From positions 1-64,000 of the forward strand of contig CAJTZC010000003.1 in the NCBI GenBank assembly GCA_910583745.1: a stretch of DNA of 64,000 bases, read 5' to 3'. The notes beneath the pieces were generated by a model. That model was not told where the DNA came from. It made no database searches and saw only the letters and a program-made list of their open reading frames with translations. The translations under genes and the position numbers were made by a program. The stretch's first letter is position 1; every line of letters begins with the position of its first letter. Of the stretch, positions 1-8,254 are shown piece by piece. Source of the DNA: an uncultured Bacilli bacterium (lineage in GTDB: Bacteria; Bacillota_I; Bacilli_A; RF39; UBA660).

Positions 1-50
1 TTACTTTGACTTTTTTCAAAAATTTGGTCTCACATCATTTACATTTCTAC

Positions 51-77
51 AAAAACTCCTCATTAATGAAGAGGAGC
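51..77 (-). terminator. rho-independent terminator of the 96-890 gene
   Basis: On the minus strand a 6-bp stem (CTCCTC/GAGGAG, loop of 9) is followed by TTTTTG, just downstream of the stop codon of the envelope protein gene. Confidence 0.75.
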
Positions 78-95
78 CAGCATAAGAGATTGGAA

Positions 96-890
96 TCAAA
101 CGCGAAAGATTTCTAAAAGGTGATAATCGTCGTCCTTGAATGCGAAGTCGAATACAAATTCGTCGATGGTATAGGTTTCGAAGATGTCGTCAGACTCATC
201 CTGCAACGTTTTATAAGATAACTTTTCCAAAAAAGTATCTTTTCCATAATTTTTTAAGTTAAAGACTTTATCTTCTTCTTTATAATTCTTTTTATCCGTC
301 TCGGCATAGAAAGATTTTACTCTCAATTTGATGACATCGCCGACCCGCAGAGCCTCCTGATATTTCACCTTGTGAATTTTTTTAGCTTTATCACAATGGT
401 TAAATTTGAGTTCATAGCTATCTCCTGTGTATAAGTACCCCACTATTCCACAGGTCGAAGAGACTTTGTATTGAATTTCATACAATTTTAAATCATCTCT
501 CCCAAAAGAGTTTTTGAGCATGCTGGATACTTTATCTGCCCCTATAGAGAGAAGTTCGATATCCTCGCCAGACTGCTCTCTAGTAAAATCTCCACTTTTA
601 TACAATTTTTCAAAACTCAAGTACAACAGCTCATCACTAGAGAGTTTCTTACTTTTGCCAGCCTCGACATCGAAATACAAGTATTGATAGACATCGTCTT
701 TAAAGACACTGTCATTTAAAATATCCAATTTTCCCAAAACTTTAGTGACAATCTCAGAATTGGGTTCCAAAACGATACCTGTCCCCTCCCGATTGGGGTT
801 TTCTTTGATAGCCGTCACGTTCAATCGAATGACGACGAGGAAGACTACAAAGACGAGAATTAGCAATATTGACTTTATTTTTCTATTCAT
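96..890 (-). CDS. membrane-anchored hypothetical protein
   Basis: This 264-residue protein has one hydrophobic segment (about residues 7-24) after a short basic N-terminus and no lipobox cysteine, so it is predicted to sit in the membrane with its C-terminal part outside. The ectodomain is rich in Lys, Asp and Glu with a few aromatic patches; I recognise no catalytic motif or family. The start has AAAGGA eight bases upstream. It lies 78 bases downstream of ftsZ on the same strand, but a terminator separates them, so it is probably its own unit. A cell-envelope role is only an inference from topology. Confidence 0.7.
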   Translation of the reverse strand: MNRKIKSILLILVFVVFLVVIRLNVTAIKENPNREGTGIVLEPNSEIVTKVLGKLDILNDSVFKDDVYQYLYFDVEAGKSKKLSSDELLYLSFEKLYKSGDFTREQSGEDIELLSIGADKVSSMLKNSFGRDDLKLYEIQYKVSSTCGIVGYLYTGDSYELKFNHCDKAKKIHKVKYQEALRVGDVIKLRVKSFYAETDKKNYKEEDKVFNLKNYGKDTFLEKLSYKTLQDESDDIFETYTIDEFVFDFAFKDDDYHLLEIFRV

Positions 891-943
891 TTCACAATTC
901 CTTTTACCATATTAAGGATAGCACAATGCCATTTTTTAGTCAA

Positions 944-970
944 ATTAAAAAAGTAGCAAAAAGCCACTTT
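944..970 (-). terminator. ftsZ terminator
   Basis: The minus strand reads AAGTGGC, a T-rich loop, GCTACTT and then a T run. The hairpin overlaps the last base of the ftsZ stop codon and closes the ftsA-ftsZ unit. Confidence 0.8.
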
Positions 971-2012
971 AATAGTCTCTATCTCTCAAGAAAGGAGGCA
1001 AATCGTAGTCTTCTTTGTCTTTCCTCTCTTCTTTTGGAATGTATTCACCAGAATCGCTTATCGCTTCATCGTCGAAACCTGTCGCGATGACGGTGACGAT
1101 GACTTCGTCGTTCAAATTTTCATTGATAACAGCGCCGAATATAGTGTTGATGTCCGTATTGGCCGCTTCCCTTACGACTTCTGCAGCATCTTCCGCTTCA
1201 AACAAAGTCAAAGATTTACCACCAGTAATGTTGATGATGGCATCGGTTGCACCTTCGATACTCGTCTCCAAAAGCGGGCTAGAAACGGCGTGTTTAGCAG
1301 CTTCAATCGCGCGGTTCTCTCCGACACCGAGACCGATACCGATGAGGGCATTTCCTCGTTTTTCCATGACAGCTTTTACGTCGGCAAAGTCGAGGTTTAC
1401 GAGACCAGTTATTGCAATCAAATCACTGATAGACTGCACTCCTCTATGGAGAATATTATCTACTTCTTTGAAAGCATCTTGCATAGGCGTCGATTTGTCT
1501 ATGATGTCTCTCAACCTGTCGTTAGGGATGACAATCAACGTATCGACATTCTTTTTGAGTTCGTCGACACCCTTCAATGCTTGTTCCATTCTCTTTTTAC
1601 CTTCAAAACGGAAAGGTTTCGTTACGATACCGACCGTCAAAGCTCCCAAACTTTGGGCAATCTCGGCCACGACGGGTGCGCCGCCAGTACCAGTTCCTCC
1701 GCCCATTCCACAAGTGACGAAAACCATGTCGGCTCCCTTAAGAGCTTCTTCTATTTCTGACTTAGATTCGATGGCCGCTTCTTTACCGACCTCTGGCTTC
1801 GCACCAGCGCCAAGTCCATTCGTAATCGTAGAACCTATCTGTAATTTTGTAGGCGCCAAACTGCTGTTCAACACTTGTAAATCCGTATTGGCAACGATAA
1901 ACTCGACACCTCTTACACCAGATTCAATCATTCTATTGACGGCATTACAACCTCCGCCACCTACACCGACCACTTTAATTTTCGCGATTTGATCCATTTC
2001 TAATCCATCCAT
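969..2012 (-). CDS. ftsZ: cell division protein FtsZ
   Basis: FtsZ is the tubulin-like GTPase that polymerises into the cytokinetic ring at midcell. The GTP-binding signature GGGTGTGG is at about residues 104-111, an early glycine-rich loop VGVGGGGCNAVNR lies near residue 20, and NLDFADV corresponds to the catalytic T7 loop. The C-terminus ends in DLPPFLRDRDY, the short conserved tail that binds FtsA and other partners. The length (347 aa) is short for the family because the disordered linker is small. The first ATG in frame (2021) directly abuts AGGAG, so the ATG at 2012, nine bases from that SD, is the better start. The SD follows the ftsA stop almost immediately, suggesting coupled translation. 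Confidence 0.97.
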   Translation of the reverse strand: MDGLEMDQIAKIKVVGVGGGGCNAVNRMIESGVRGVEFIVANTDLQVLNSSLAPTKLQIGSTITNGLGAGAKPEVGKEAAIESKSEIEEALKGADMVFVTCGMGGGTGTGGAPVVAEIAQSLGALTVGIVTKPFRFEGKKRMEQALKGVDELKKNVDTLIVIPNDRLRDIIDKSTPMQDAFKEVDNILHRGVQSISDLIAITGLVNLDFADVKAVMEKRGNALIGIGLGVGENRAIEAAKHAVSSPLLETSIEGATDAIINITGGKSLTLFEAEDAAEVVREAANTDINTIFGAVINENLNDEVIVTVIATGFDDEAISDSGEYIPKEERKDKEDYDLPPFLRDRDY

Positions 2013-2028
2013 ATTGTTCATCTCCTAA

Positions 2029-3270
2029 CTAATTATCGAAAAAATATCCGAATACTTTGCTTAACAAAGAACTGTTATTTACTATTTCCTTACTAGAAGA
2101 GGCCATATTCTCGAGTTCGTTCTGATTAAATATCGAAAAAGACCTATCTTTAAGTTCCATTCTCGCTTCGTAATACTGTATAATTCCTACTGCACTCGAA
2201 TAAGAATTGTCTCGAGCTCCTAAAAGATTTACTCTTCCAAGAGTCGCTTCCTTCCCAAACACGCGCTCCAATGCCAAGTTGAAATCTCTCAACTCCGTAA
2301 GCGTACCTACCACAATTATATAACTAATTTCCTTTTTTGTTAAGACATTTATTTGTTTTTTTACTAAATTTAATATCTCTTCTATCCTGCTCGCTGCAAC
2401 TTCGCTCATATCGTACTGGTTTAACTGTATCTCTTCCCCCTCCAAATCGACGACGATGCGATACTCGTTTGGATTTGAAAGTTTGCTGTTCGCTAGAACG
2501 ATATCCCGATAAACCGCTGAAGCTTCTTTGTCTCCAATCTTGCTGACAAAACTGATATCCTTTATGATATTTCGCACGCCTAAAGGAAAACTGTTGCTGT
2601 TCGTGATGATGCCTTTATTGAAGATAGAAACAGTCGTCGAGTCGTAACCTAAATTGACGACCGCGCCGATTGATTTATCCATTTCAGGAGTTCGATACGC
2701 ATAATAATCGCCCAAAGAATTGGGAACGACATCTAAAACTTTGAGTCCCGCGCGATTCACGATATCCAACATTTCACTGACATAGTCTTTTGGCGAAGAT
2801 ACGACGATACCTTTTAATCCCAAGTTAGTGCTCTCGATGCCGACGGGTTTTTTCACGATGGAATCCCCGTCGATAGTGAACTCTACGGGCACGACACTCG
2901 CCAAAACATAATCGAGAGGAACCCTGCCGTCCGCACATTTGCTGAGGACGTCCTCGACAGACTTGCCAGTGATGATGGAAGGGTCAGTGTTGATTTTGAC
3001 GGCAGCGGCCGATTTGCACAACCTCGCATTCATCATGTTGAGTCCCAAAATGCATTTGTCGAACTTCACACCGAGTGTATTGGAGACTTCTTCCACAGCC
3101 GATTTTATAGAGAGAACGACAGAATAGTCGTCTACGATTTTACCGGCCTCCATGCCTTTACACGGTACTTTCGAAGCACTTAAAATGTGAAGACGATTCT
3201 CGAAGAATTCGCCGACAACTAGTCTAATGCTTTCGCCATCGATATCTAAGCTTGAGATTATTTTCCTCAC
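2029..3270 (-). CDS. ftsA: cell division protein FtsA
   Basis: FtsA is the actin-like protein that tethers FtsZ filaments to the membrane. The protein has the ASKHA-type phosphate loop near the start (SSLDIDGESIRLVVG), the inserted 1C region, a second nucleotide-binding stretch (AVVNLGYDSTTVS) around residue 210, and an amphipathic C-terminal helix ending SLLSKVFGYFFDN, expected to insert in the membrane. The longest frame begins with GTG at 3279, which overlaps the SD (TGGAG). The GTG at 3270 sits eight bases from that SD and gives the typical FtsA beginning MRKIISSLDI. It is followed directly by ftsZ, the usual gene order in Bacillota. Confidence 0.93.
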   Translation of the reverse strand: MRKIISSLDIDGESIRLVVGEFFENRLHILSASKVPCKGMEAGKIVDDYSVVLSIKSAVEEVSNTLGVKFDKCILGLNMMNARLCKSAAAVKINTDPSIITGKSVEDVLSKCADGRVPLDYVLASVVPVEFTIDGDSIVKKPVGIESTNLGLKGIVVSSPKDYVSEMLDIVNRAGLKVLDVVPNSLGDYYAYRTPEMDKSIGAVVNLGYDSTTVSIFNKGIITNSNSFPLGVRNIIKDISFVSKIGDKEASAVYRDIVLANSKLSNPNEYRIVVDLEGEEIQLNQYDMSEVAASRIEEILNLVKKQINVLTKKEISYIIVVGTLTELRDFNLALERVFGKEATLGRVNLLGARDNSYSSAVGIIQYYEARMELKDRSFSIFNQNELENMASSSKEIVNNSSLLSKVFGYFFDN

Positions 3271-3300
3271 ATTGAACACTCCATTTTTCTACTCAAACCA

Positions 3301-3329
3301 ATTATACTATAAATACAAAGTAAAGTAAA
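3301..3329 (-). promoter_or_regulatory. predicted sigma-A promoter of ftsA-ftsZ
   Basis: On the minus strand TTTACT and TATAAT are separated by 17 bases. The -10 lies about 30 bases upstream of the preferred ftsA start. Confidence 0.6.
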
Positions 3330-3437
3330 ACGTTTTTTAGCCTAAAATAGGCACATACGAGAATATCTAAAACAAAAATTTTAGCCATTTTCATTTTTTA
3401 ATAAACGACAAACTTCCTCAATTTGCTTGTTATAAAA

Positions 3438-3476
3438 GGAAAAAAAGAAGAAACTACATTAAAAGTCATTTCTTCT
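3438..3476 (-). terminator. terminator of the CFI-box protein gene
   Basis: The minus strand has a 7-bp stem GAAGAAA/TTTCTTC followed by seven T, about 60 bases after the stop at 3538. Confidence 0.7.
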
Positions 3477-3537
3477 CTCTATATCGGACAGATTTCGACT
3501 CATTATACATTTATGAGACATCTGTTTGATATACATT

Positions 3538-4155
3538 TTACACCTGTTTGAAATGCAAGACGCCGTGTCCACCGCAATCCTGTACATAAGAGTCTCTCGC
3601 GACTTCTGGAATAAATTCGCAGCGCAACATGTACTTAGAAATCATTCTTTCGACCATTTCAGTGTACAGAACGATTGCATCGTCTACTCTTCCCGCTTTT
3701 AAATAACGAACACAACCTTTGATATAGATTTGAAGTAAATCGATTGCGATTTGCACTCTGTCTTCATCACACGCGAGAGCACGCGCTAAAACAGGACCTA
3801 CAGCATCATAACGCAATAGCAAGTCTCTGTATTTGGCATCTTGTTGCAATATGTTTTTCCTAAAGGCACGCAAAGTCTGCAACTCTTCACAGGTATCGCC
3901 CATACCTAAAATGTGAACGATAGCTGTCGTAATAAAACAAGGCCCAGAATTCGTATGTTCTTTCACATATCTATCGGCATCAGCAATGGCTTTCATCGCT
4001 TCGCTTCTATATCCCCAACCGACTCTGAAGAAACTGTCACAAGTCTCTGCATAATAATCGTTCGCAAAACGATATTCATCTTTCTCTACACAGGGACATT
4101 GTCCATCGACGACGATACTCGTCTTTAAATATTGACACTCTCCACATTGTTTCAT
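3538..4155 (-). CDS. CFI-box domain protein with N-terminal cysteine cluster
   Basis: This 205-residue, probably cytoplasmic protein opens with a cysteine cluster (C4, C7, C20, C22, C39) that looks metal-binding. It then carries GPCFITTAIVHILG near residue 72, followed by a helical segment with LQTLRAFRKN. The CFITTA core followed by a Leu-Arg-x-Phe-Arg helix is characteristic of the small CFI-box family, whose function is not established. The remainder is helical with several acidic and aromatic residues and no recognisable catalytic site. The gene stands alone with a strong GGGGGAAG SD and its own terminator. The family assignment is from motif memory; no function is claimed. Confidence 0.65.
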   Translation of the reverse strand: MKQCGECQYLKTSIVVDGQCPCVEKDEYRFANDYYAETCDSFFRVGWGYRSEAMKAIADADRYVKEHTNSGPCFITTAIVHILGMGDTCEELQTLRAFRKNILQQDAKYRDLLLRYDAVGPVLARALACDEDRVQIAIDLLQIYIKGCVRYLKAGRVDDAIVLYTEMVERMISKYMLRCEFIPEVARDSYVQDCGGHGVLHFKQV

Positions 4156-4209
4156 AACAAGCTTCCCCCTTAAAGTGTTCCTATTATATCACACCTTATC
4201 TTGAAAAGC

Positions 4210-4233
4210 AAAAAAAATAGACCTTTCAGTCCA
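4210..4233 (-). terminator. terminator of the TasA-like gene
   Basis: On the minus strand TGGACT, a GAAA loop and GGTCTA (with G-T pairs) are followed by eight T, 11 bases after the stop codon. Confidence 0.65.
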
Positions 4234-4243
4234 TTTTCATTTC

Positions 4244-4963
4244 TTAAGATTCTTTAACGCTCTTAGTATCGCCAATTTCGATATGTGCTTCGAAAGCTTT
4301 ACCTTGGTTAGCATCTTGAGGTATGTTCAATTCGACAAATTCAACTTTAATTGAATAAGTGTGTTTTTCACCGATAGCTATTTGTTGGTCGTTTACGATT
4401 TGAACTTCGTTAGAACCAGCAGTAGCAGGAACACTTGTCAAGTTGAAATAATCTTTTCCAGTACCTGCGTTGTATTGGATAGCTTTCATTGTCGTATTAG
4501 CAGCTTCACCAGCGGCATTAGTACCAGCTGTAGTTTTTTCAGCAGTGATGTATACTCTCATTTGGTCAGCAAGAAGCGTATCTGCATCAGCAGGTTTAGG
4601 AACATTACTATTTGATTGGTAAGTAGTTACAAGTTCGTTCTTATCTACGAAAATAGTTAAATCGTAAGTTTGTTGAACTTTGTTTGGAGTACTAGTCTCA
4701 CCAACTGTAGCAGGGTTCTCAACTGTGAAAGTTCCTTCTTTTGAATCGCCAGGAACGATGTTCTCTAATGCAAGAGTTCCACCTTTATAACTTAATCCTA
4801 CTGGCGTTGCAGTTTGAAGTATGAGACTTTCTGCTTGCTCATTGTTGATTGAAGCTGAGAAGTATGCAAATGTTGCACCTACTAAAGCAACCAAAAGTGT
4901 TGCTACTCCAATAACAGTCAATAGTACGGTATTGCCGTTGTTGTTTCCTCTTTCTTTTTCCAT
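4244..4963 (-). CDS. TasA/camelysin-like secreted protein
   Basis: This 239-residue exported protein has a short charged head (MEKERGNNNG) and a single signal segment of about 25 residues ending in VGATFAYFSAS. The GATFAYFS cleavage context is typical of TasA/camelysin-type proteins processed by a SipW-type signal peptidase. The mature part is Thr/Ala/Glu-rich, predicted beta-sandwich, with no cysteine, which fits fibre-forming or surface proteins of that group. The start at 4963 has AGGAGAGA upstream; the frame extends 19 codons further but without an SD. No sipW-like signal peptidase gene is in the window. The relation to TasA is inferred mainly from the signal region. Confidence 0.6.
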   Translation of the reverse strand: MEKERGNNNGNTVLLTVIGVATLLVALVGATFAYFSASINNEQAESLILQTATPVGLSYKGGTLALENIVPGDSKEGTFTVENPATVGETSTPNKVQQTYDLTIFVDKNELVTTYQSNSNVPKPADADTLLADQMRVYITAEKTTAGTNAAGEAANTTMKAIQYNAGTGKDYFNLTSVPATAGSNEVQIVNDQQIAIGEKHTYSIKVEFVELNIPQDANQGKAFEAHIEIGDTKSVKES

Positions 4964-5065
4964 TATTCTCTCTCCTATTCTGTAAACATTGTAACAAATG
5001 AAAATTGAAAAAGCAATCATAATTATGAATATTTTTTAATATTTTACAGATTTACATTTTGGCAC

Positions 5066-6448
5066 TCATTTTTTAGGTATAAAATAGAAGTTTGTACCCT
5101 TTCCCAAAGAACTTTTTACACCATATTTAAAATCGTGCGCTTCGAATATCTCTCGTACGATGGACAGTCCCAATCCAGTACCGATTTTATTTCTCTTATG
5201 TTTTTTATCTGTTTTATAGTATCGATTCCATACGTGTTGAAGGGTCTCTTCATCGATTCCTTTGCCTGTATCGATGATTTCGACGAGATATCCATTTTTA
5301 TTCTTCGCGATGTTGATGTACACAGTCATGTCGTCTCCCGTATAGTTAATCGCATTGTTGATGAGATTATAAATGGCTTGTCCCATCTTTTTCTTGTCGG
5401 CCCTGATAAATGCTTTCTCAGGCGCTTGCAATACGAAGTTGTAATTTTCTGTCAACTCCAAAATTTCGAACTTCGAGATGATTTCTTTTATTTCACCGAC
5501 CAAGTCGTATCTCTCGAGATTTAAAGATTCGACATTCGACTCCAATTTAGAGAGTTGAATGATGTCGTTGACGAGTTCATTCAATCGGTCGGACTCTTTA
5601 ATAATGACGTTTAGATGTTCGTTTCTTTTCACTCCATCTTTATAGGTGATATCTCTCACCATCTCGGCATACGACTTGATGAGAGTGAGAGGCGTCTTCA
5701 AATCGTGTCCTACGTTAGCCATCAAATCTCTTCTATAATCGTCGGTCTTGACCATTTCGTTCTTCGCATGGTTGAGCGTCTCAGAAAGTTCGTCGATTTC
5801 ACTGATACCCGATTTCTCAAATTCGACCGTTAAATCGCCATTTCCCATCTTTTTCGCCTTTTTGGTGATTTCGAATATCGGACGAGTAATCGTATGTGAG
5901 ACGAGCGAAGCGATGATGCAAGCCAATACGATGATGATAATCAATAGATAAATCAACTGGTCCCTTAAAATTCTATTCGTTTCATCTAAGCTCTCGAGCT
6001 GACTGTTGATAAAGATATAACCACTTTCTACTCGCTTTCCATACAGAAAGGATTTTGAACTGTATCTAGGGTTTGTTATATTATAGAAAATGGTGTCTTT
6101 ACTGCTGCTGTACATATCTTGCATTAAGTTGAGTATGTTCGCACTGGGATTATTCAGTATACAGCCCTTCATGTTGTCATTATATAAGATAGCTTTCCCA
6201 CTGGTATACAGATATTCGATGCATACGTCGCTTTCAGTACTAATTCGATTAAAATACGCATTTAAATCGGAAGCGCTGTCTATTTTGCTTGCAATCGATT
6301 CGACTTGATTTATCTTATGAACCTCATAAAAGTAATTCAAATAAATATTTTGAAACATATATAAGAGAAGCAAAATGAAGACACTAAAAAATACGATAGT
6401 CAGAGTGGTTCTAAATCGGAACGAATTTTTCTTATTCCTTATATTCAA
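5066..6448 (-). CDS. sensor histidine kinase (HAMP, HisKA, HATPase_c)
   Basis: This is the membrane sensor partner of the adjacent response regulator. Transmembrane segments at about 12-32 and 164-184 flank an extracytoplasmic sensor of about 130 residues. A HAMP region follows (about 185-240), then the phosphoacceptor helix with GHDLKTPL (His248) and an ATPase domain with the N box (NLINNAINY), DTGKGID and GTGLGLSIV. The signal is unknown; the ectodomain does not resemble a named sensor. The longest frame begins with TTG inside the end of the regulator gene (17-base overlap) and lacks a clear SD, so translation is probably coupled and the exact start is uncertain. Confidence 0.9.
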   Translation of the reverse strand: MNIRNKKNSFRFRTTLTIVFFSVFILLLLYMFQNIYLNYFYEVHKINQVESIASKIDSASDLNAYFNRISTESDVCIEYLYTSGKAILYNDNMKGCILNNPSANILNLMQDMYSSSKDTIFYNITNPRYSSKSFLYGKRVESGYIFINSQLESLDETNRILRDQLIYLLIIIIVLACIIASLVSHTITRPIFEITKKAKKMGNGDLTVEFEKSGISEIDELSETLNHAKNEMVKTDDYRRDLMANVGHDLKTPLTLIKSYAEMVRDITYKDGVKRNEHLNVIIKESDRLNELVNDIIQLSKLESNVESLNLERYDLVGEIKEIISKFEILELTENYNFVLQAPEKAFIRADKKKMGQAIYNLINNAINYTGDDMTVYINIAKNKNGYLVEIIDTGKGIDEETLQHVWNRYYKTDKKHKRNKIGTGLGLSIVREIFEAHDFKYGVKSSLGKGTNFYFIPKK

Positions 6449-7094
6449 ATTTGTAACCCACCCCTCTTAGAGTTATGATGCTATCCTTATATTTGCCTAT
6501 TTTACTTCGAAGCGTTTTGATGTGCGTATCGACCGTTCTATCGTCTCCATAAAAGTCGTATCCCCAAATGTTGGTGAGCAATTGTTCTCGCGATACGGCG
6601 ATGTTCTTATTTTCGACTAAGTATTTGAGCAATTCGTACTCTTTCAAAGTTAAAACAACTCCTGTTTCTGCAATGCTTACTTCTCGCGCGTCGTCATCGA
6701 TGACTAGTTCCCCAACGATTATCTTTTTATTGACCTTGTTCACACGTTTTAATATGGCTTTGACTCTCGCGATGAGTTCCTTAGGACTGAAAGGCTTCTG
6801 GACATAGTCGTCGATGCCTAAGTCGAATCCCAAGAGTTTGTCGTACTCCTCGCCTCTCGCGCTCAACATCAAAATGGGAATATTCTTATCCTTATGTATT
6901 TCTTTGACAGCTTGATACCCATCCAATTTAGGCATCATGATATCCATGATGATTAAATCGTAATTTTCCGTTTTACACATCGACACAGCCTCGGTCCCAT
7001 CGCTGGCCTCAAAGACTTTATAACCTTCTAATTCTGCATATTCCCTAATCACCGTTCTTATCAATTCCTCGTCGTCGACGATTAAAATCTTCAT
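6432..7094 (-). CDS. OmpR/PhoB-family response regulator
   Basis: This 220-residue cytoplasmic transcription factor has a receiver domain with acidic pocket (DDE at 7-9), phosphoacceptor Asp51 (LIIMDIMMPK), a conserved Ser/Thr in LMLSARG and Lys in VQKPFS. It is followed from about residue 125 by an OmpR-type winged-helix domain ending with DTHIKTLRSKIG and RGVGYKFE. It is the first gene of a two-gene operon with the kinase. A GGGAG SD precedes the ATG. A TTGACA-16-TATATT promoter stands about 75 bases upstream. The target genes are not evident from the sequence. Confidence 0.94.
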   Translation of the reverse strand: MKILIVDDEELIRTVIREYAELEGYKVFEASDGTEAVSMCKTENYDLIIMDIMMPKLDGYQAVKEIHKDKNIPILMLSARGEEYDKLLGFDLGIDDYVQKPFSPKELIARVKAILKRVNKVNKKIIVGELVIDDDAREVSIAETGVVLTLKEYELLKYLVENKNIAVSREQLLTNIWGYDFYGDDRTVDTHIKTLRSKIGKYKDSIITLRGVGYKFEYKE

Positions 7095-7170
7095 TCTACC
7101 ACTCCCTAACTGTATGTATATTATAGCACATATGTGAAATTTGTATGAATTGCAAAAAAATCAAGAACGA

Positions 7171-7198
7171 AATATATTGTTTACATATTTTGTGTCAA
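7171..7198 (-). promoter_or_regulatory. predicted promoter of the first two-component operon
   Basis: The minus strand has TTGACA (7198-7193), a 16-base spacer and TATATT (7176-7171), upstream of the response regulator gene. Confidence 0.6.
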
Positions 7199-7214
7199 AT
7201 TTTCATACTTTTTA

Positions 7215-7243
7215 TTAACATGATTTTTTTTCTATGCTAGAAT
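7215..7243 (+). promoter_or_regulatory. predicted promoter of the 7272 gene
   Basis: TTAACA and TAGAAT are spaced by exactly 17 bases and lie about 30 bases before the start codon. Confidence 0.55.
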
Positions 7244-7271
7244 ATCTTTTAAAAGAAAGAGAGTGTACAAA

Positions 7272-7904
7272 ATGACTACGAAAAGAAATGAAACACCAGT
7301 GCGCATCTGGACGGTAATTCAATTTGAAAGTTTACTTGAGAAAAAAGGATGTATCCCTCTTGAATTTGCAGAATGGCCCCTCTATGAATATATAGGGAAC
7401 GGAGTCATAAAAACCAACTGTGGAGTAAAAAGAAGCCCAGAGACGATTCTCTTTTACGATATGACAGGGGCTTCCGAGGAAGTGAAAGCCAAATTTAGTG
7501 ATTTAACGATAGAACTAGAGGTGAAAGAGATTTTAAAAGAGTCAGAGACGAAAACAGAACCGGAAATTGGAGATAGAATCGCCACAGTCATGCAACTTAC
7601 AGAGCTCTATTCGACCTCACTAATGGATATTACTGGCACATATTCGAGTCTATCTAGAAAAGACCTCGAAGCGTTGGGAAAAGATTTTGTAATGATTGAA
7701 TCCACTCCTGAAGGCATCAAGCTGACAGCGACACCGAACTTATCTGATGGATATGTCAACAATCTATATTTGAGAATAGACCCTAGTCTTTTAGAGGGAA
7801 GACTGTTATCGAGAATATCTAGCGAACTGACGGAGCTGATATTACAAAAAAATGGCCTATACCGATTGGCAGAGGGCGAAACCTTTAAAAAGGACATGAA
7901 TTAG
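7272..7904 (+). CDS. hypothetical protein
   Basis: This 210-residue protein is predicted soluble, with no signal peptide and no motif I recognise. A first half (about 1-90) with alternating strands is followed by a helical linker and a C-terminal half beginning LTELYSTSLMDITGTYSSL. The ATG at 7272 lies eight bases after GAGAG and is preferred over the in-frame GTG at 7263, which overlaps that SD. The gene stands alone with its own promoter, and a terminator hairpin overlaps its stop codon. No function can be assigned. Confidence 0.65.
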   Translation: MTTKRNETPVRIWTVIQFESLLEKKGCIPLEFAEWPLYEYIGNGVIKTNCGVKRSPETILFYDMTGASEEVKAKFSDLTIELEVKEILKESETKTEPEIGDRIATVMQLTELYSTSLMDITGTYSSLSRKDLEALGKDFVMIESTPEGIKLTATPNLSDGYVNNLYLRIDPSLLEGRLLSRISSELTELILQKNGLYRLAEGETFKKDMN

Positions 7905-7913
7905 TCCTTTTTA
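7887..7913 (+). terminator. terminator overlapping the stop codon of the 7272 gene
   Basis: The 9-base arms AAAAAGGAC and GTCCTTTTT enclose an 8-base loop; the stop codon TAG is part of the hairpin. Confidence 0.8.
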
Positions 7914-7933
7914 TCATTTTGTTGTAAAAATAC

Positions 7934-7962
7934 TTGAAATTTAGCATAAAATATTATATACT
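7934..7962 (+). promoter_or_regulatory. promoter of the tRNA-Leu/tRNA-Pro unit
   Basis: TTGAAA, a 17-base spacer and TATACT end 30 bases before the mature 5' end of tRNA-Leu. Confidence 0.65.
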
Positions 7963-7992
7963 CAAATAGTCTTATCTATTAAGACAGTGCCT

Positions 7993-8081
7993 GCCCATGT
8001 GGCGGAATAGGTAGACGCACAGGACTTAAAATCCTGCGAGCTTTAAAACTCATGCCGGTTCAAGTCCGGCCGTGGGCACCA
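7993..8081 (+). tRNA. tRNA-Leu (anticodon TAA)
   Basis: Class II tRNA. The acceptor arms GCCCATG and CGTGGGC pair with one G-T. The anticodon stem CAGGA/TCCTG holds loop CTTAAAA with anticodon TAA. A long variable arm follows, then a T-arm with GTTCAAG, discriminator A and an encoded CCA. Confidence 0.97.
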
Positions 8082-8099
8082 TTTATTTATGTTAAACTT

Positions 8100-8176
8100 C
8101 GGGAAGTAGCACAGCTTGGTAGTGCACCTGGTTTGGGACCAGGGGGTCGCAGGTTCGAATCCTGTCTTCCCGACCA
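8100..8176 (+). tRNA. tRNA-Pro (anticodon TGG)
   Basis: Acceptor arms CGGGAAG/CTTCCCG are perfect. The anticodon stem CCTGG/CCAGG has loop TTTGGGA (anticodon TGG). T-loop TTCGAAT, discriminator A and CCA are encoded. It lies 18 bases after tRNA-Leu, in the same transcript. Confidence 0.97.
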
Positions 8177-8217
8177 TTTTTTTTGCTTTTTAATTTGTTT
8201 ATCATCAAAAAATCAAA

Positions 8218-8254
8218 AAGGACTATTCTGGCTTAAATTGAATAGTCTTTTTTT
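8218..8254 (+). terminator. terminator of the tRNA-Leu/Pro unit
   Basis: Arms GACTATTC and GAATAGTC are flanked by A-run and T-run (seven T). The A-rich left flank gives the same hairpin a T-run on the minus strand, so it can also end the decayed gene arriving from the other side. Confidence 0.8.

Noticed and set aside
1015..1992. Long open frame on the plus strand opposite ftsZ
   Set aside because: It is antisense to a complete, unmistakable ftsZ; the peptide is Ser/Thr/Pro-rich and without SD, a typical shadow.
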